DNA from: Rhizobium sophoriradicis
Lineage (GTDB): Bacteria > Pseudomonadota > Alphaproteobacteria > Rhizobiales > Rhizobiaceae
DNA: 64,000 nucleotides
Assembly (NCBI RefSeq): GCF_003939025.1
Contig: NZ_RQIH01000012.1
Span: 1-64,000 of the forward strand
Reading direction: 5' to 3'
A program made the translations under genes and the position numbers. Below the pieces are notes generated by a model. It was not told the origin of the DNA, searched no databases, and was given only the letters and a program-made list of their open reading frames with translations. This document shows, piece by piece, positions 24,892 through 34,675 of the stretch (positions are counted from its first letter, which is position 1; each line of letters opens with the position of its first letter).

Positions 24892-25077
24892 ATGCGACTT
24901 TTCGAATGCGGAACGCTTGTTCCCGGCTGCGCTTGGCACACCCGGGCGGATAATGACGCGGAAGTGGTCCGCCGCGCCGTCGAGCACCTGAAGACCGCTC
25001 ACGGCGAAACCACGATACGCGAAAACATGGTTGACAACATCAAGGCCCGCATCCGCGACGAAGCCACCGCCGCCTGA
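24892..25077 (+). CDS. DUF1059 small protein
   Basis: This 61-residue protein starts MRLFECGTLVPGCAWHTRAD, with GGAGAAG upstream. The Cys residues (6 and 13), the His and the helical 'VVRRAVEHLKTAHGETTI' match the DUF1059 family of small predicted metal-binding or stress-related proteins. Function is unknown. It converges with cca 71 bp away. Confidence 0.75.
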   Translation: MRLFECGTLVPGCAWHTRADNDAEVVRRAVEHLKTAHGETTIRENMVDNIKARIRDEATAA

Positions 25078-25148
25078 CGGCCGGTGGCCGAGTCCTGGCA
25101 CCAACGACGATAGCAGCGCCGCGTCCGCCGGACGCGACGACGGGTCAT

Positions 25149-26414
25149 CTATTGCAAGCGTTCCCGCAACCTCGCGAGCAGTGCTGCTCGATCGGAAGCG
25201 AAATTCTCATCCACCCACTGATTTTCCAAGCTGCCAAGCAGTTCGCCAACGCGCGGGCCCGATGGGATGCCCGCCGCGATCACGTCTGCGCCATTCACCG
25301 GAAACTGCGGCTTTTTCCATTTCATGGCCCGATCTAGGAGCTTGCCGAGCCGCGCCGAGCGCGCCATCTCGCCGAGGTCGCCCTCGGCCTTCCCCCGTGC
25401 GACGCCAAGCGCCAGCTTCAGGCGCGTCATGATGCCTTCCGCACCGTTGCGGTAAAGCAGCTGCTCGAAGGCGGCCGACGACATTTCGTCGTTGACCGGT
25501 GCCGTCATCGCCCAGGCCTTGAGAGTGGCAGCTTCAGCATTCGAGAGCTTCAGCCGGGCCGCAAGCGCCTCCAGCCGCGCCGCGTCGGGCGGCACGATCG
25601 CGGCAAGCCGCAGCAGCGGATCGGGCGCCCAGCCGAGCGCCTTTTCGGTGGCGACCAGCGAAGGGATTGCATCGATCCCCCATCGTTCCGATTCCGGCAG
25701 GATCTCCGTCAGCACCGCCACCTGCCGCATCCAGAGCAGCGCTCGGCCGGGATCGGCGGCGCCAAGCAGTTTTCTGAGCTCCGACCAGACGCGTTCGGCC
25801 GACAGCGTCTTCAGTTTCGAACGCGCCGCCGCGCAGGCCCTCAGACCTTCGGCATCCGGGCGCCCGGAACCGTAATAGGCAAAGAAACGGAAGAAGCGCA
25901 GAATGCGCAGATGGTCCTCGGCGATACGCTTTGCCGCATCGCCGATGAAGCGGATGTTGCGCGTTTCTATATCTGCAAGCCCGCCGACGAGATCGACCAC
26001 CTCGCCTCTCGCATCGGCATAGAGCGCGTTGATCGTCAGATCCCGCCGCTCGGCATCGGCCTTCCAGTCGGTGCTGAAAGCGACTTTGGCATGGCGCCCA
26101 TCGGTCTCGACGTCGGTTCGAAGCGTCGTCACCTCGAAGGGCTTGCCGTCGATGACAAGCGTCACCGTGCCGTGCTGCAGGCCGGTCGGCACCGCCTTGA
26201 TACCGGCCGCCATTGCCCGCTCGATCACGATCTCGGGCGTCAGCGTCGTGGCGATATCGATATCGCTGACCGGCAGGCCCATCAGGCTGTTGCGCACCGC
26301 CCCGCCCACAACCCGAGCTTCCCCGTTATCGGCCCCATCATCGTCGTTGAGAAGCGCAAGGATCCGGCCGAGCGCCGGGTCGCGGAACCATGCTTGGTCG
26401 GCAAGGCCGGTCAT
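25149..26414 (-). CDS. cca: CCA tRNA nucleotidyltransferase / poly(A) polymerase family
   Basis: The enzyme adds or repairs the 3' CCA of tRNAs. The 421-residue protein has the nucleotidyltransferase motif 'VVGGAVRNSLMG' with metal-binding 'SDIDIAT', then 'RRDLTINALY' and 'EDHLRILRFFRFFAYYG', all diagnostic of class II CCA-adding enzymes. It overlaps the upstream Nudix gene by 4 bases and ends the DUF1285-Nudix-cca operon, a common rhizobial arrangement. Confidence 0.95.
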   Translation of the reverse strand: MTGLADQAWFRDPALGRILALLNDDDGADNGEARVVGGAVRNSLMGLPVSDIDIATTLTPEIVIERAMAAGIKAVPTGLQHGTVTLVIDGKPFEVTTLRTDVETDGRHAKVAFSTDWKADAERRDLTINALYADARGEVVDLVGGLADIETRNIRFIGDAAKRIAEDHLRILRFFRFFAYYGSGRPDAEGLRACAAARSKLKTLSAERVWSELRKLLGAADPGRALLWMRQVAVLTEILPESERWGIDAIPSLVATEKALGWAPDPLLRLAAIVPPDAARLEALAARLKLSNAEAATLKAWAMTAPVNDEMSSAAFEQLLYRNGAEGIMTRLKLALGVARGKAEGDLGEMARSARLGKLLDRAMKWKKPQFPVNGADVIAAGIPSGPRVGELLGSLENQWVDENFASDRAALLARLRERLQ

Positions 26415-27061
26415 GCATAAAGCCTTTCATAGAGCGTGCGGACGATGCCGGCGGTGATGCCCCAGATCATCCTGGTTTCAAAGGGCATGCGGTAGAAATG
26501 CCGGTCGATGCCGTCGATGACCCGCTTGTCGCGGCTGTGATTGGCAGGGTTCATCAGAAAGGAAAGCGGCACTTCGAACACATCGTCCACCTCCGCCGGA
26601 TTCAGCGTCAAATCGAAGCCCGGTGTCACGACACCGAGCACCGGCGTGATGCGGAAGCCCGTGGAGGCCAGATAGTTCGGCAGCCGCCCGACGGTTTCCA
26701 CGAAGGAGCCGGGAAGGCCGATCTCCTCCTCCGTCTCACGCACCGCCGCCATTTCGGGCGAGATATCGGCGGGATCGATCGAGCCGCCGGGAAAGGCGAT
26801 CTGTCCGGAATGTTTGCGCAGTGTCGCCGTGCGTTTGGTGAAGATCACCTGCGCCTCCTCGCCGTCGTCGACGACGGGCACGAGCACTGCAGCATCGCGC
26901 AGCTTGAAGGTCTCGACCTCGGCGACAATATCGGGGTTGAGGACATGGTCTCCATGATCGCGCCAGGCATGGTCGACCGGTCCGCCATTCTGATTGAGCG
27001 CACGGCGGCGGAATTCAGCTGCGGAAAACAGCGGATAACGGTGGGTGATCGCATCGTTCAT
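26411..27061 (-). CDS. Nudix hydrolase, CoA pyrophosphatase type
   Basis: The 216-residue protein carries the NuCoA signature 'LRKHSGQIAFPGG' followed by the Nudix box 'AAVRETEEEIGL' (REx(2)EE form). This predicts cleavage of coenzyme A or its derivatives into phosphopantetheine and 3',5'-ADP. It is translationally coupled to both neighbours (4-bp overlaps at 26411-26414 and 27058-27061). Confidence 0.9.
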   Translation of the reverse strand: MNDAITHRYPLFSAAEFRRRALNQNGGPVDHAWRDHGDHVLNPDIVAEVETFKLRDAAVLVPVVDDGEEAQVIFTKRTATLRKHSGQIAFPGGSIDPADISPEMAAVRETEEEIGLPGSFVETVGRLPNYLASTGFRITPVLGVVTPGFDLTLNPAEVDDVFEVPLSFLMNPANHSRDKRVIDGIDRHFYRMPFETRMIWGITAGIVRTLYERLYA

Positions 27062-27681
27062 CGGGAAAGCGCATCCAGTTCGTCGGCCGGCATCACCGGG
27101 AAGACCTCGCCGGCGGAGCGGATCGCAAACATCGCCCGCCCCCTCACGTCGAGGATCTCACCGAGTGCGACCAGTTCATACATCACTGCACGCGACACAA
27201 GCGCCTCCAGCCGCCCGCGCATATGCAGATAGGGTTTCAGTTCGGCATTGCCGCCTGCAATGGCGAAACGCAGCCGATGCTCTCCTCCCGCCTCCACGAC
27301 ATCGCCGACATTGGTGCGAAATGTCAGCACCTGTTTGCCTTGCCCCTCCGTCACGCTCATCTCCACAGCGATGAACGGCGCGTCGACGACCCTTATCCCG
27401 ACCTTTTCCACAGGCGTTACGAGATAGGTCTTTTGGTCCTCGTCCTTCCTCAAGACCGTCGAAAACAGCCGCACCAAGGCTGGCCGGCCGATCGGCGTGC
27501 CCATGTAGAACCAAGTGCCGTCGGCCCTGATCTCCATGTCGATATCGCCGCAGAAAGGCGGATTCCACCGGTCGACCGGCGCAAGTCCACGTTTTTTACC
27601 GCTGTGTTCCTCGGACGCGCGCGAAATCAGTGCGGCAAGTCCCGCCGCATCCGTCTGTCCGCTGATTTCCTCGGCTGCCAT
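27058..27681 (-). CDS. DUF1285 family protein
   Basis: This 207-residue soluble protein matches the DUF1285 layout: 'PPFCGDIDMEIRADGTWFYMGTPIGR', taken in pieces, then 'RLFSTVLRKDEDQKTYLVTPVEK'. The family has a beta-rich fold of unknown function. It is the first gene of the operon with Nudix and cca, which hints at RNA or nucleotide metabolism, but nothing direct shows that. Confidence 0.85.
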   Translation of the reverse strand: MAAEEISGQTDAAGLAALISRASEEHSGKKRGLAPVDRWNPPFCGDIDMEIRADGTWFYMGTPIGRPALVRLFSTVLRKDEDQKTYLVTPVEKVGIRVVDAPFIAVEMSVTEGQGKQVLTFRTNVGDVVEAGGEHRLRFAIAGGNAELKPYLHMRGRLEALVSRAVMYELVALGEILDVRGRAMFAIRSAGEVFPVMPADELDALSR

Positions 27682-27839
27682 TCTTCCGTCCCGGTTTGTC
27701 CTTAACGAAGTGAAGTCACGAGATAGTCATTCGCAACGAACTTGTCAGCCCGTCGCATCTCCATAACTCTATCGAGTATGAGGCAGATGTATAAGTCCGC
27801 CGATTCGCTGCCGAATGAATTCAGCCGTTGGAGATGCCC

Positions 27840-28850
27840 ATGGGTATGATGAAGACCGAAGCCAGCCTCGATGAAAAGGCGATCGTCGCCGCCGCCGAGA
27901 AGGCGCTCTCCGATATCGCCGCCATCCGCACAGAAGTCTCTAAGGTGATCTTCGGTCAGGAAAGCGTCGTCGAGAACACCATTCTCGCCGTGCTCTCCGG
28001 CGGTCATGCCCTACTCGTCGGGGTGCCCGGCCTTGCCAAGACGAGGCTGGTGACGACGCTCGGCGAAGTGCTCGGCCTTGCCGCCAACCGCATCCAGTTC
28101 ACGCCCGACCTTATGCCTTCCGATATTCTCGGCTCCGAAGTCATGGACCAGGACGACAGCGGCCGCCGCTCCTTTCGTTTCGTCAAGGGCCCGGTCTTCG
28201 CCCAGCTCCTGATGGCCGACGAGATCAACCGCGCATCGCCGCGTACCCAGTCGGCGCTCCTGCAAGCGATGCAGGAATATCATATCACGATTGCCGGCCA
28301 GCGCTATGACCTGCCGGCGCCCTTCCATGTGCTCGCCACCCAGAACCCGCTGGAGCAGGAAGGCACCTATCCCCTGCCCGAAGCCCAGCTCGACCGTTTC
28401 CTGCTGCAGGTCGACGTCAACTATCCCGAGCTCGCCGCCGAGCGCCAGATCCTGCTCGAGACGACAGGCCTCGGCGAAACCCGGCCGCAGGCGATCATCG
28501 ATGCGCAGCGGCTGATCGAAATCCAGACCCTGGTGCGCCAGATGCCGGTTGGCGAGACGGTCGTCGACGCCATCCTTTCGCTGGTCCGCTCTGCTCGCCC
28601 CGGACAGGGCAATGCGTCTACGGACAAGAACGTCGCCTGGGGTCCGGGCCCTCGCGCCGGCCAGGCGATGATGCTTTGCGCGCGCGCCCGGGCGCTTTAC
28701 GAAGGCCGTCTCGCCCCATCTCTCGACGATGTCTTGGCGCTGGCCGAACCCATTCTCCAGCACCGCATGGCGCTGACTTTCGCCGCCCGCGCCGAAGGCA
28801 TGTCGGTGCGCGACGTCATCGCCGGACTGGTGAAGCAGGCAAAGGGATAA
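27840..28850 (+). CDS. MoxR-family AAA+ ATPase
   Basis: This 336-residue ATPase has the MoxR-type Walker A GVPGLAKT, Walker B LLMADEINRA, sensor 1 'LATQNP' and the C-terminal lid. MoxR proteins act as chaperones for partner vWA-type proteins. GGAG sits 6 nt before ATG 27840. In-frame TTG 27828 and ATG 27834 are alternatives. It leads a four-gene operon. The same gene order in R. leguminosarum (RL3499-RL3502) has been linked by mutation to cell shape and envelope integrity. Confidence 0.93.
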   Translation: MGMMKTEASLDEKAIVAAAEKALSDIAAIRTEVSKVIFGQESVVENTILAVLSGGHALLVGVPGLAKTRLVTTLGEVLGLAANRIQFTPDLMPSDILGSEVMDQDDSGRRSFRFVKGPVFAQLLMADEINRASPRTQSALLQAMQEYHITIAGQRYDLPAPFHVLATQNPLEQEGTYPLPEAQLDRFLLQVDVNYPELAAERQILLETTGLGETRPQAIIDAQRLIEIQTLVRQMPVGETVVDAILSLVRSARPGQGNASTDKNVAWGPGPRAGQAMMLCARARALYEGRLAPSLDDVLALAEPILQHRMALTFAARAEGMSVRDVIAGLVKQAKG

Positions 28851-28863
28851 GGAAGCCGGACGC

Positions 28864-29784
28864 GTGGCATCTATCGGACAGATCGTCAACCCGACGTCAG
28901 GCAGCGATGCCCTTTCCCGCGCCAGGCAGCGGGCCGCGCTGATGCCGGACTGCCTGGTGGAAGCCAAGCGCATCGCCAACACGGTGATCGCCGGCTGGCA
29001 TGGCCGCCGCAAGCGTGGTATCGGCGAGAATTTCTGGCAGTTCCGTCCCTATGCCGAGGGTGAGAGCCTGTCGCGCATCGACTGGCGCCGTTCCGCCCGC
29101 GACGACCATACCTATGTGCGCGAGCGCGAATGGGAGGCAGCGCATACGATCTGGCTCTGGTGCGACATGTCGCCTTCGATGATGTATAAGTCGAGCTACG
29201 GCAGCGCCTCCAAGGAAAGCCGGGCGCTGGTTGTCATGCTGGCGCTGGCCGAAATCCTGTCTCGCTCCGGCGAACGCATCGGCTGCCCCGGCATCATGGA
29301 ACCCGCCTCCACCCGCAATGCAGCAGAACGCCTCGCCTCCGCGCTGATGCACGCGCCGCTGACCGGCGGCCTGCCGGAAACGGGGATGATCCGCGGCTGG
29401 AGCGACCTCGTCCTCATCGGCGATTTCCTCGACGACGCGCCGGCGATCATGGAGCGGCTCGGCCCGCTTGCCCGCCGCGGCCTGCGCGGCCACGTGGTCG
29501 AGATATCGGACCCCGCCGAGGAAATCTTTCCCTATAGCGGCCGCACCGAATTCACCGATCCCGAGACCGGCGCCAAGCTGATCTCCGGTCGCGCCGAACA
29601 TATCCGCGAGGCCTATCGCAACGCCTACCTGGCCCGCAGGGAGAGCCTCGGCCAGTCGCTGCGCCATCTCGGCTGGACCTTCACGACCCATCGCACAGAT
29701 CACCTCGCCTCCGAAGCGCTGGTCGCGGTGCACATGTATTTGTCCGGCATGCCGGCCAAGGCGACGCATGGAGGGCAGCTATGA
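28864..29784 (+). CDS. DUF58 protein, partner of MoxR
   Basis: The 306-residue protein begins at a GTG and shows the DUF58 core ('GENFWQFRPYAEGESLSRIDWRRSA', read in parts, and 'DDHTYVREREWE'). It is followed by a vWA-like segment ('WLWCDMSPSM', whose D-x-S-x-S MIDAS pattern reads DMSPS). DUF58 proteins are regularly encoded after MoxR ATPases and are likely its clients. It lies 13 bp after moxR and overlaps the next gene by 4 bases. Confidence 0.9.
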   Translation: MASIGQIVNPTSGSDALSRARQRAALMPDCLVEAKRIANTVIAGWHGRRKRGIGENFWQFRPYAEGESLSRIDWRRSARDDHTYVREREWEAAHTIWLWCDMSPSMMYKSSYGSASKESRALVVMLALAEILSRSGERIGCPGIMEPASTRNAAERLASALMHAPLTGGLPETGMIRGWSDLVLIGDFLDDAPAIMERLGPLARRGLRGHVVEISDPAEEIFPYSGRTEFTDPETGAKLISGRAEHIREAYRNAYLARRESLGQSLRHLGWTFTTHRTDHLASEALVAVHMYLSGMPAKATHGGQL

Positions 29785-32597
29785 ACGCCCTTCCCTTCGC
29801 TTTCGCCTATCCCGCCATTCTCGGCGCCCTCATCGCCCTGCCGGTGATCTGGTGGCTGCTCAGGCTGACGCCGCCACATCCGAAGAGCGAGATCTTTCCG
29901 CCGCTGAAGATCCTTGCATCGGTGCTGAAGCGCGAAGAGACGCCGGCCCAGAGCCCCTGGTGGCTGACGCTGCTGCGCATGCTGCTCGCCGCCACCATCA
30001 TCTTCGCGATCGCCGATCCGGTCTTCAATCCGCGCACCGGTTCGCTCGCATCGGGCGGCCCGCTCGTCCTCTTCGTCGACAACAGCTGGGCCGCCGCACC
30101 CGATTGGGAGCGCCGCGTCCAGACCGCCGACGCGCTGATAGACGATGCCGAATCCGCCGGCATGCCGGTGTCGATCGCATTTACCGCCGATCCGACCAAC
30201 GACGCCGTGCCCGGCACCGCCGCGGCCGCCCGCGACAAGCTGCGCGCCGCCGAGCCGCGGCCGCTGGTGCCGGACCGCGAGCGCGCCTTCCAGGCGCTGC
30301 GCTCCGCCCTGAACGGCATCAAGCCTGGCACCCTCGCCTTTCTGACCGACGGCGCCGCCGCCAAGGCCGACGACGCCACGGTACGTCAGCTAGCCGAACT
30401 CCAGCCCACTGATCTGCGCCTGATCGAGGGGGACGCCGCTCGGACGATTGCGATCACCTCGGCCAACAATACGGCCGATGCCATGACCGTCAAAGTCACG
30501 CGCCTCAACCCTTCGCATGCCGCATCCGTAGCGCTGAACGCCGTCGATAGCCAGGGCCGCTCGATCGCCAACGGCAGGGTGGACTTCCGTCCGGGCCAAA
30601 GCGTGGCAACGAGTTCGATCACCGCCCCCTTCGAGATGCGCAACGATTTCGCGCGCATCAGCGTCGACAATGGCGCGACGTCAGGCGCGGTCCATCTTCT
30701 CGACGACGCATTCAAGCGCCGCCGTGTGGTGCTGCTGTCGGGAGCAAGCGGGGATGAGTTCCAGCCGCTGCTGTCGCCGCTCTATTATATCCAGCGGGCG
30801 CTGCAGCCCTATGCGGATCTGATCCAGCCCGGCGATTCCGATCTTTCGGTCGCCATCCCGAAACTTCTCGCCAGCAATCCCTCGATCATCATCATGGCCG
30901 ATATCGGTCGGCTGCCGGAGGACACCTACGAACCTCTGACGCGCTGGATATCGAATGGCGGCATGCTCTTGCGCTTCGCCGGTCCGCGCATGGCGGCAGC
31001 ACCTGCCGACGACCCGCTCATTCCCGTCATTCTGCGGCAGGGAGAACGGGCGCTCGGCGGCACATTGTCCTGGAGCGAGCCGCAGTCGCTGGCCGAATTT
31101 CCAAATTTCGGGCCTTTCTCGGGCATAGCGCGTCCTGCCGACGTCGTCGTCAAGCGGCAGGTGCTTGCCGAACCCACGCCCGATCTTGCCGAACGCACCT
31201 GGGCGAGCCTCGCCGACGGCACCCCGCTCGTGACGATGAAGCAGCTCGCATCCGGCCAGATCGTTCTGTTTCACGTCACTGCCGAAGCGACATGGTCGGA
31301 TCTGCCGATTTCGGGTACTTTTGTCGACATGTTGCGTCATCTCCTCCAGATATCGCGCTCGGGCGGCGTGACCCCGGAGGCCCGCGGCAATGCGCGTGTG
31401 GCCGAGACTCTGCCACCGTTCCGCATGCTGACGGCCAAGGGCACCCTCGTCTCCGAGACAGGTTCAGCGCGGCCGCTCACTCCAAAGGCCGGAACGGTGC
31501 CGACGGCAAATTTCGACAATCCGCCCGGGCTTTATGGTTCAGAAGAAGGTTTCACCTCGTTGAACGTGCTGCCGGAGGAGGCCGAACTGAAGCCGCTCGA
31601 CACGGCAGGGACGACTGCCGTGCGCGAAGGCTTGATCGGCGGCGAAAGCTGGTCGGCAAAACCCGCGCTCTTTCTCGCCGCCTTTCTGCTGCTGCTGGCC
31701 GACAGCCTGATCGTCCTCTTCATGAACGGCGCCTTCTCGCGCTTGCGCCCGGCTGTCCGCACCATGAGCGTGATCGCAATCGCGCTCGGCGCTGGCTTCC
31801 TGCTGCAGCCCGGCACGCTGCACGCCAACGACTCTCAACCCGGCGACGACCTCATCTTGCAGCGGCTCGACAACACCCACCTCGCCTATGTCGTCACCGG
31901 CGAACAGGAGGTGGACAATATATCCGAGCGCGGCCTCGAGGGCCTCACCCAGTTCCTGACCTTCCGCACGACGCTGGAGCCGGCGCCGCCCGTAGGCATC
32001 GACCTCACCAAGGACGAACTCGCCTTCTATCCGATCATCTACTGGCCGGTTTCGGCAACGGCGCCAATGCCGTCATCGGCGGCGATCAGCCGCATCGACG
32101 CCTATATGCGCAACGGCGGCACCGTGCTTTTCGATACGCGCGATCAGATCAGCGCATTGGACAATGGCGGCAACGTCAGCGCCAACGGCCAGAGGCTGCA
32201 GGCGATCCTCGCCAATCTCGACATTCCGCCACTCGAGCCGGTGCCATCAGATCACGTGCTGACGAAATCCTTCTACCTCCTGTCGAGCTTTCCCGGCCGT
32301 TACGCCGGCAGCCCTCTATGGATCGAGGCCCGGCAGGGCGGCGGCCGTGAAGCGACCGAAAAATCGGCAGCGACGGCCGACGGCGTTTCGCCGATCCTGA
32401 TCACCGGCAATGATTTTGCCGGTGCCTGGGCGGTCGACGACAACGGCGTGCCGATGCTGCCGACCGTGCCTTCCGACGAAGGGCAGCGCGAATATGCCTA
32501 TCGTTCCGGCGTCAACATCATGATGTATATGCTGACCGGCAACTACAAGACCGACCAGGTTCATGTTCCCGACCTCCTTGAACGGTTAGGACAATGA
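29781..32597 (+). CDS. BatA-like / DUF4159 membrane protein
   Basis: A 938-residue protein. The N-terminus (about 1-85) has two helices of the BatA/aerotolerance type ('PAILGALIALPVIWWLLRL'). A large extracytoplasmic region follows, with a degenerate vWA fold ('LVLFVDNSWAA') and a glutamine-amidotransferase-like segment. Further helices lie near 625-680, and the C-terminus (about 705-938) is a DUF4159 domain ('FLTFRTTLEP', 'LAFYPIIYWP'). Third gene of the MoxR operon. It probably works with the other three in the envelope. Confidence 0.85.
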   Translation: MNALPFAFAYPAILGALIALPVIWWLLRLTPPHPKSEIFPPLKILASVLKREETPAQSPWWLTLLRMLLAATIIFAIADPVFNPRTGSLASGGPLVLFVDNSWAAAPDWERRVQTADALIDDAESAGMPVSIAFTADPTNDAVPGTAAAARDKLRAAEPRPLVPDRERAFQALRSALNGIKPGTLAFLTDGAAAKADDATVRQLAELQPTDLRLIEGDAARTIAITSANNTADAMTVKVTRLNPSHAASVALNAVDSQGRSIANGRVDFRPGQSVATSSITAPFEMRNDFARISVDNGATSGAVHLLDDAFKRRRVVLLSGASGDEFQPLLSPLYYIQRALQPYADLIQPGDSDLSVAIPKLLASNPSIIIMADIGRLPEDTYEPLTRWISNGGMLLRFAGPRMAAAPADDPLIPVILRQGERALGGTLSWSEPQSLAEFPNFGPFSGIARPADVVVKRQVLAEPTPDLAERTWASLADGTPLVTMKQLASGQIVLFHVTAEATWSDLPISGTFVDMLRHLLQISRSGGVTPEARGNARVAETLPPFRMLTAKGTLVSETGSARPLTPKAGTVPTANFDNPPGLYGSEEGFTSLNVLPEEAELKPLDTAGTTAVREGLIGGESWSAKPALFLAAFLLLLADSLIVLFMNGAFSRLRPAVRTMSVIAIALGAGFLLQPGTLHANDSQPGDDLILQRLDNTHLAYVVTGEQEVDNISERGLEGLTQFLTFRTTLEPAPPVGIDLTKDELAFYPIIYWPVSATAPMPSSAAISRIDAYMRNGGTVLFDTRDQISALDNGGNVSANGQRLQAILANLDIPPLEPVPSDHVLTKSFYLLSSFPGRYAGSPLWIEARQGGGREATEKSAATADGVSPILITGNDFAGAWAVDDNGVPMLPTVPSDEGQREYAYRSGVNIMMYMLTGNYKTDQVHVPDLLERLGQ

Positions 32598-32598
32598 G

Positions 32599-34671
32599 AT
32601 GACCTTCGACTTTTCACCTTTTCTGCCCTGGCCGGTTCTGGCCGCGCTGGCCGCCATCGGCGCGATCATCGCCGTCTTCGCGATCTGGCGTGGCATCCGC
32701 GGCGCCTGGATCAGGACGCTGGCGGCACTCGCCCTGCTGACCGCGCTCGCCAATCCGGTGCTGCTGCAGGAGGACCGGGATCAGTTGTCGACGATTGTCC
32801 CCGTTCTCGTCGACCGGAGCCAGAGCCAGCAGACGCCTGACCGGGTCAAGATGACCGACGATGCGCTGGCAGCCCTGAAGGGCCAGCTCGCCCGCTTTCC
32901 TCAGATTGAGCCTCGCTTCATCGATGTCGAAGGCGACGTGAATTCCGACGTGCCGTCGACGCGCCTGTTCGAGGCGATGGCGGCCAACATCGCCGATGTC
33001 CCGCCGTCGCGCATCGGCGGCGCCATCATGTTGACCGACGGCGAAGTCCATGATGTTCCGGCCGCCAATCAGGCGCTGGGATTCGACGCGCCAATCCATG
33101 GCCTCATCACCGGCAAGGCCAACGAATTCGATCGCCGCATCGAAGTCATCAAGGGGCCACGCTTCGGCATCGTCAATGAGGAGCAGCAGGTCGTGCTGCG
33201 CGTCTTCGACGACGGCCCGAGCCCCGGCGGCACCGCCGACGTCACGGTGAAGCTCAACGGTGATGAACTCGCCACCCTGCAGGCGACACCCGGCCAGGAT
33301 ACGCCCTTCTCCTTCAAGGTGCCGGGCGGCGGCAGCAATGTGCTCGAATTCTCGGTCGCAGCACTACCCGGCGAAGTCACCACCGCCAACAACCGCGCCG
33401 TCCACGTCATCGACGGCATCCGCCAAAATCTGCGCGTCCTGCTGGTCTCCGGCGAGCCGCATGCCGGCGAACGCGCCTGGCGGAACCTCTTGAAATCCGA
33501 CGCCTCGGTCGATCTCGTCCATTTCACCATTCTGCGCCCGCCGGAAAAGCAGGATGGCACGCCGATCAACGAGCTGTCGCTGATCGCTTTCCCGACACGC
33601 GAGCTCTTCATCGATAAGATCAAGGATTTCGACCTGATCATCTTCGACCGCTATCAGGACCGGGCGAATGTGCTGCCGATGCTCTACTACGACAACATCG
33701 CCCAATATGTGGAGAACGGCGGAGCGCTGCTGATCGCCGCCGGTCCGGAACATGCAAGCCCGGAATCGATTGCGATGACGCCGCTCGCCTCCGTGCTGCC
33801 TGCAGAGCCGACGGGCCGGATGATCGAGAAAGCTTTTTACCCCCGCCTCTCCGAGGAAGGCCGCAAGCATCCCGTCACCCGCGGCCTGGACGGCTCGGGT
33901 GAGGACCCGCCGCATTGGGGGCGCTGGTTCCGCAGCGTCGACGTCGAGCGGCCGCAGGGCGAGACGATCATGCTCGGCGCCGACAACCACCCGCTATTGG
34001 TGCTGAACCGCGCCGGCCAGGGCCGCGTCGCCATGCTGCTCTCGGATCAGGGCTGGCTCTGGGCCCGCGGCTTCGAAGGTGGCGGTCCGAACGTCTCGCT
34101 CTATCGCCGCGTTGCCCATTGGCTGATGAAGGAGCCGGCGCTCGAGGAAGAAGCGCTGACAGCGCGCGCCTCCGGCCGGACCCTTGAAATCACGCGCCAG
34201 ACGATCGGCGACAATCCGGGCAACGCCACCGTTCGCTATCCCTCCGGCAAGACCGAAACCTTGCCGCTGACCCAATCCGAACCGGGCCTCTATAAGGCAG
34301 AGAAGCGGATGGACGAGATCGGCCTCTTCGAAATCCACAATGGCAAACTGTCGACCCTTGTCCATATCGGCGCCGTCGACGCGCCGGAATTCAAGGCGAT
34401 GATCTCGACGACCGATGTGCTGAAGCCGGTCGTCGACAGGAGCAAGGGCCTGGTGACCCGCGTAGCCAGTGGAAAGGGCGCAATCAGCGTGCCGCCGATC
34501 CTACCGGTCCGCGGCCAGGTTCGCGTCTCCGACAATGATCGCATGATGATCCGCATGACCAGCGAGACGGTCTTGAAGGGCATCAATACGCTGCCGCTCT
34601 TTGCCGGTTTTGCCGGCGTCGGCATACTGCTGCTCGCCTTTGGCGCCATGTGGTGGCGCGAGGGGCGCTAA
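32599..34671 (+). CDS. Large membrane protein, final gene of the MoxR operon
   Basis: This 690-residue protein starts one base after the preceding stop. It has two N-terminal helices (about 8-60), a long periplasmic part with a weak vWA-like start ('STIVPVLVDRSQSQQT') and a class I amidotransferase-like fold ('LIIFDRYQDRANVLPMLYYDN' region, without a clear catalytic triad). A C-terminal helix ('FAGFAGVGILLLAFGAMWW') completes it. It resembles the RL3502-type protein of the envelope-integrity operon. Biochemical role unknown. Confidence 0.82.
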   Translation: MTFDFSPFLPWPVLAALAAIGAIIAVFAIWRGIRGAWIRTLAALALLTALANPVLLQEDRDQLSTIVPVLVDRSQSQQTPDRVKMTDDALAALKGQLARFPQIEPRFIDVEGDVNSDVPSTRLFEAMAANIADVPPSRIGGAIMLTDGEVHDVPAANQALGFDAPIHGLITGKANEFDRRIEVIKGPRFGIVNEEQQVVLRVFDDGPSPGGTADVTVKLNGDELATLQATPGQDTPFSFKVPGGGSNVLEFSVAALPGEVTTANNRAVHVIDGIRQNLRVLLVSGEPHAGERAWRNLLKSDASVDLVHFTILRPPEKQDGTPINELSLIAFPTRELFIDKIKDFDLIIFDRYQDRANVLPMLYYDNIAQYVENGGALLIAAGPEHASPESIAMTPLASVLPAEPTGRMIEKAFYPRLSEEGRKHPVTRGLDGSGEDPPHWGRWFRSVDVERPQGETIMLGADNHPLLVLNRAGQGRVAMLLSDQGWLWARGFEGGGPNVSLYRRVAHWLMKEPALEEEALTARASGRTLEITRQTIGDNPGNATVRYPSGKTETLPLTQSEPGLYKAEKRMDEIGLFEIHNGKLSTLVHIGAVDAPEFKAMISTTDVLKPVVDRSKGLVTRVASGKGAISVPPILPVRGQVRVSDNDRMMIRMTSETVLKGINTLPLFAGFAGVGILLLAFGAMWWREGR

Positions 34672-34675
34672 TCGC

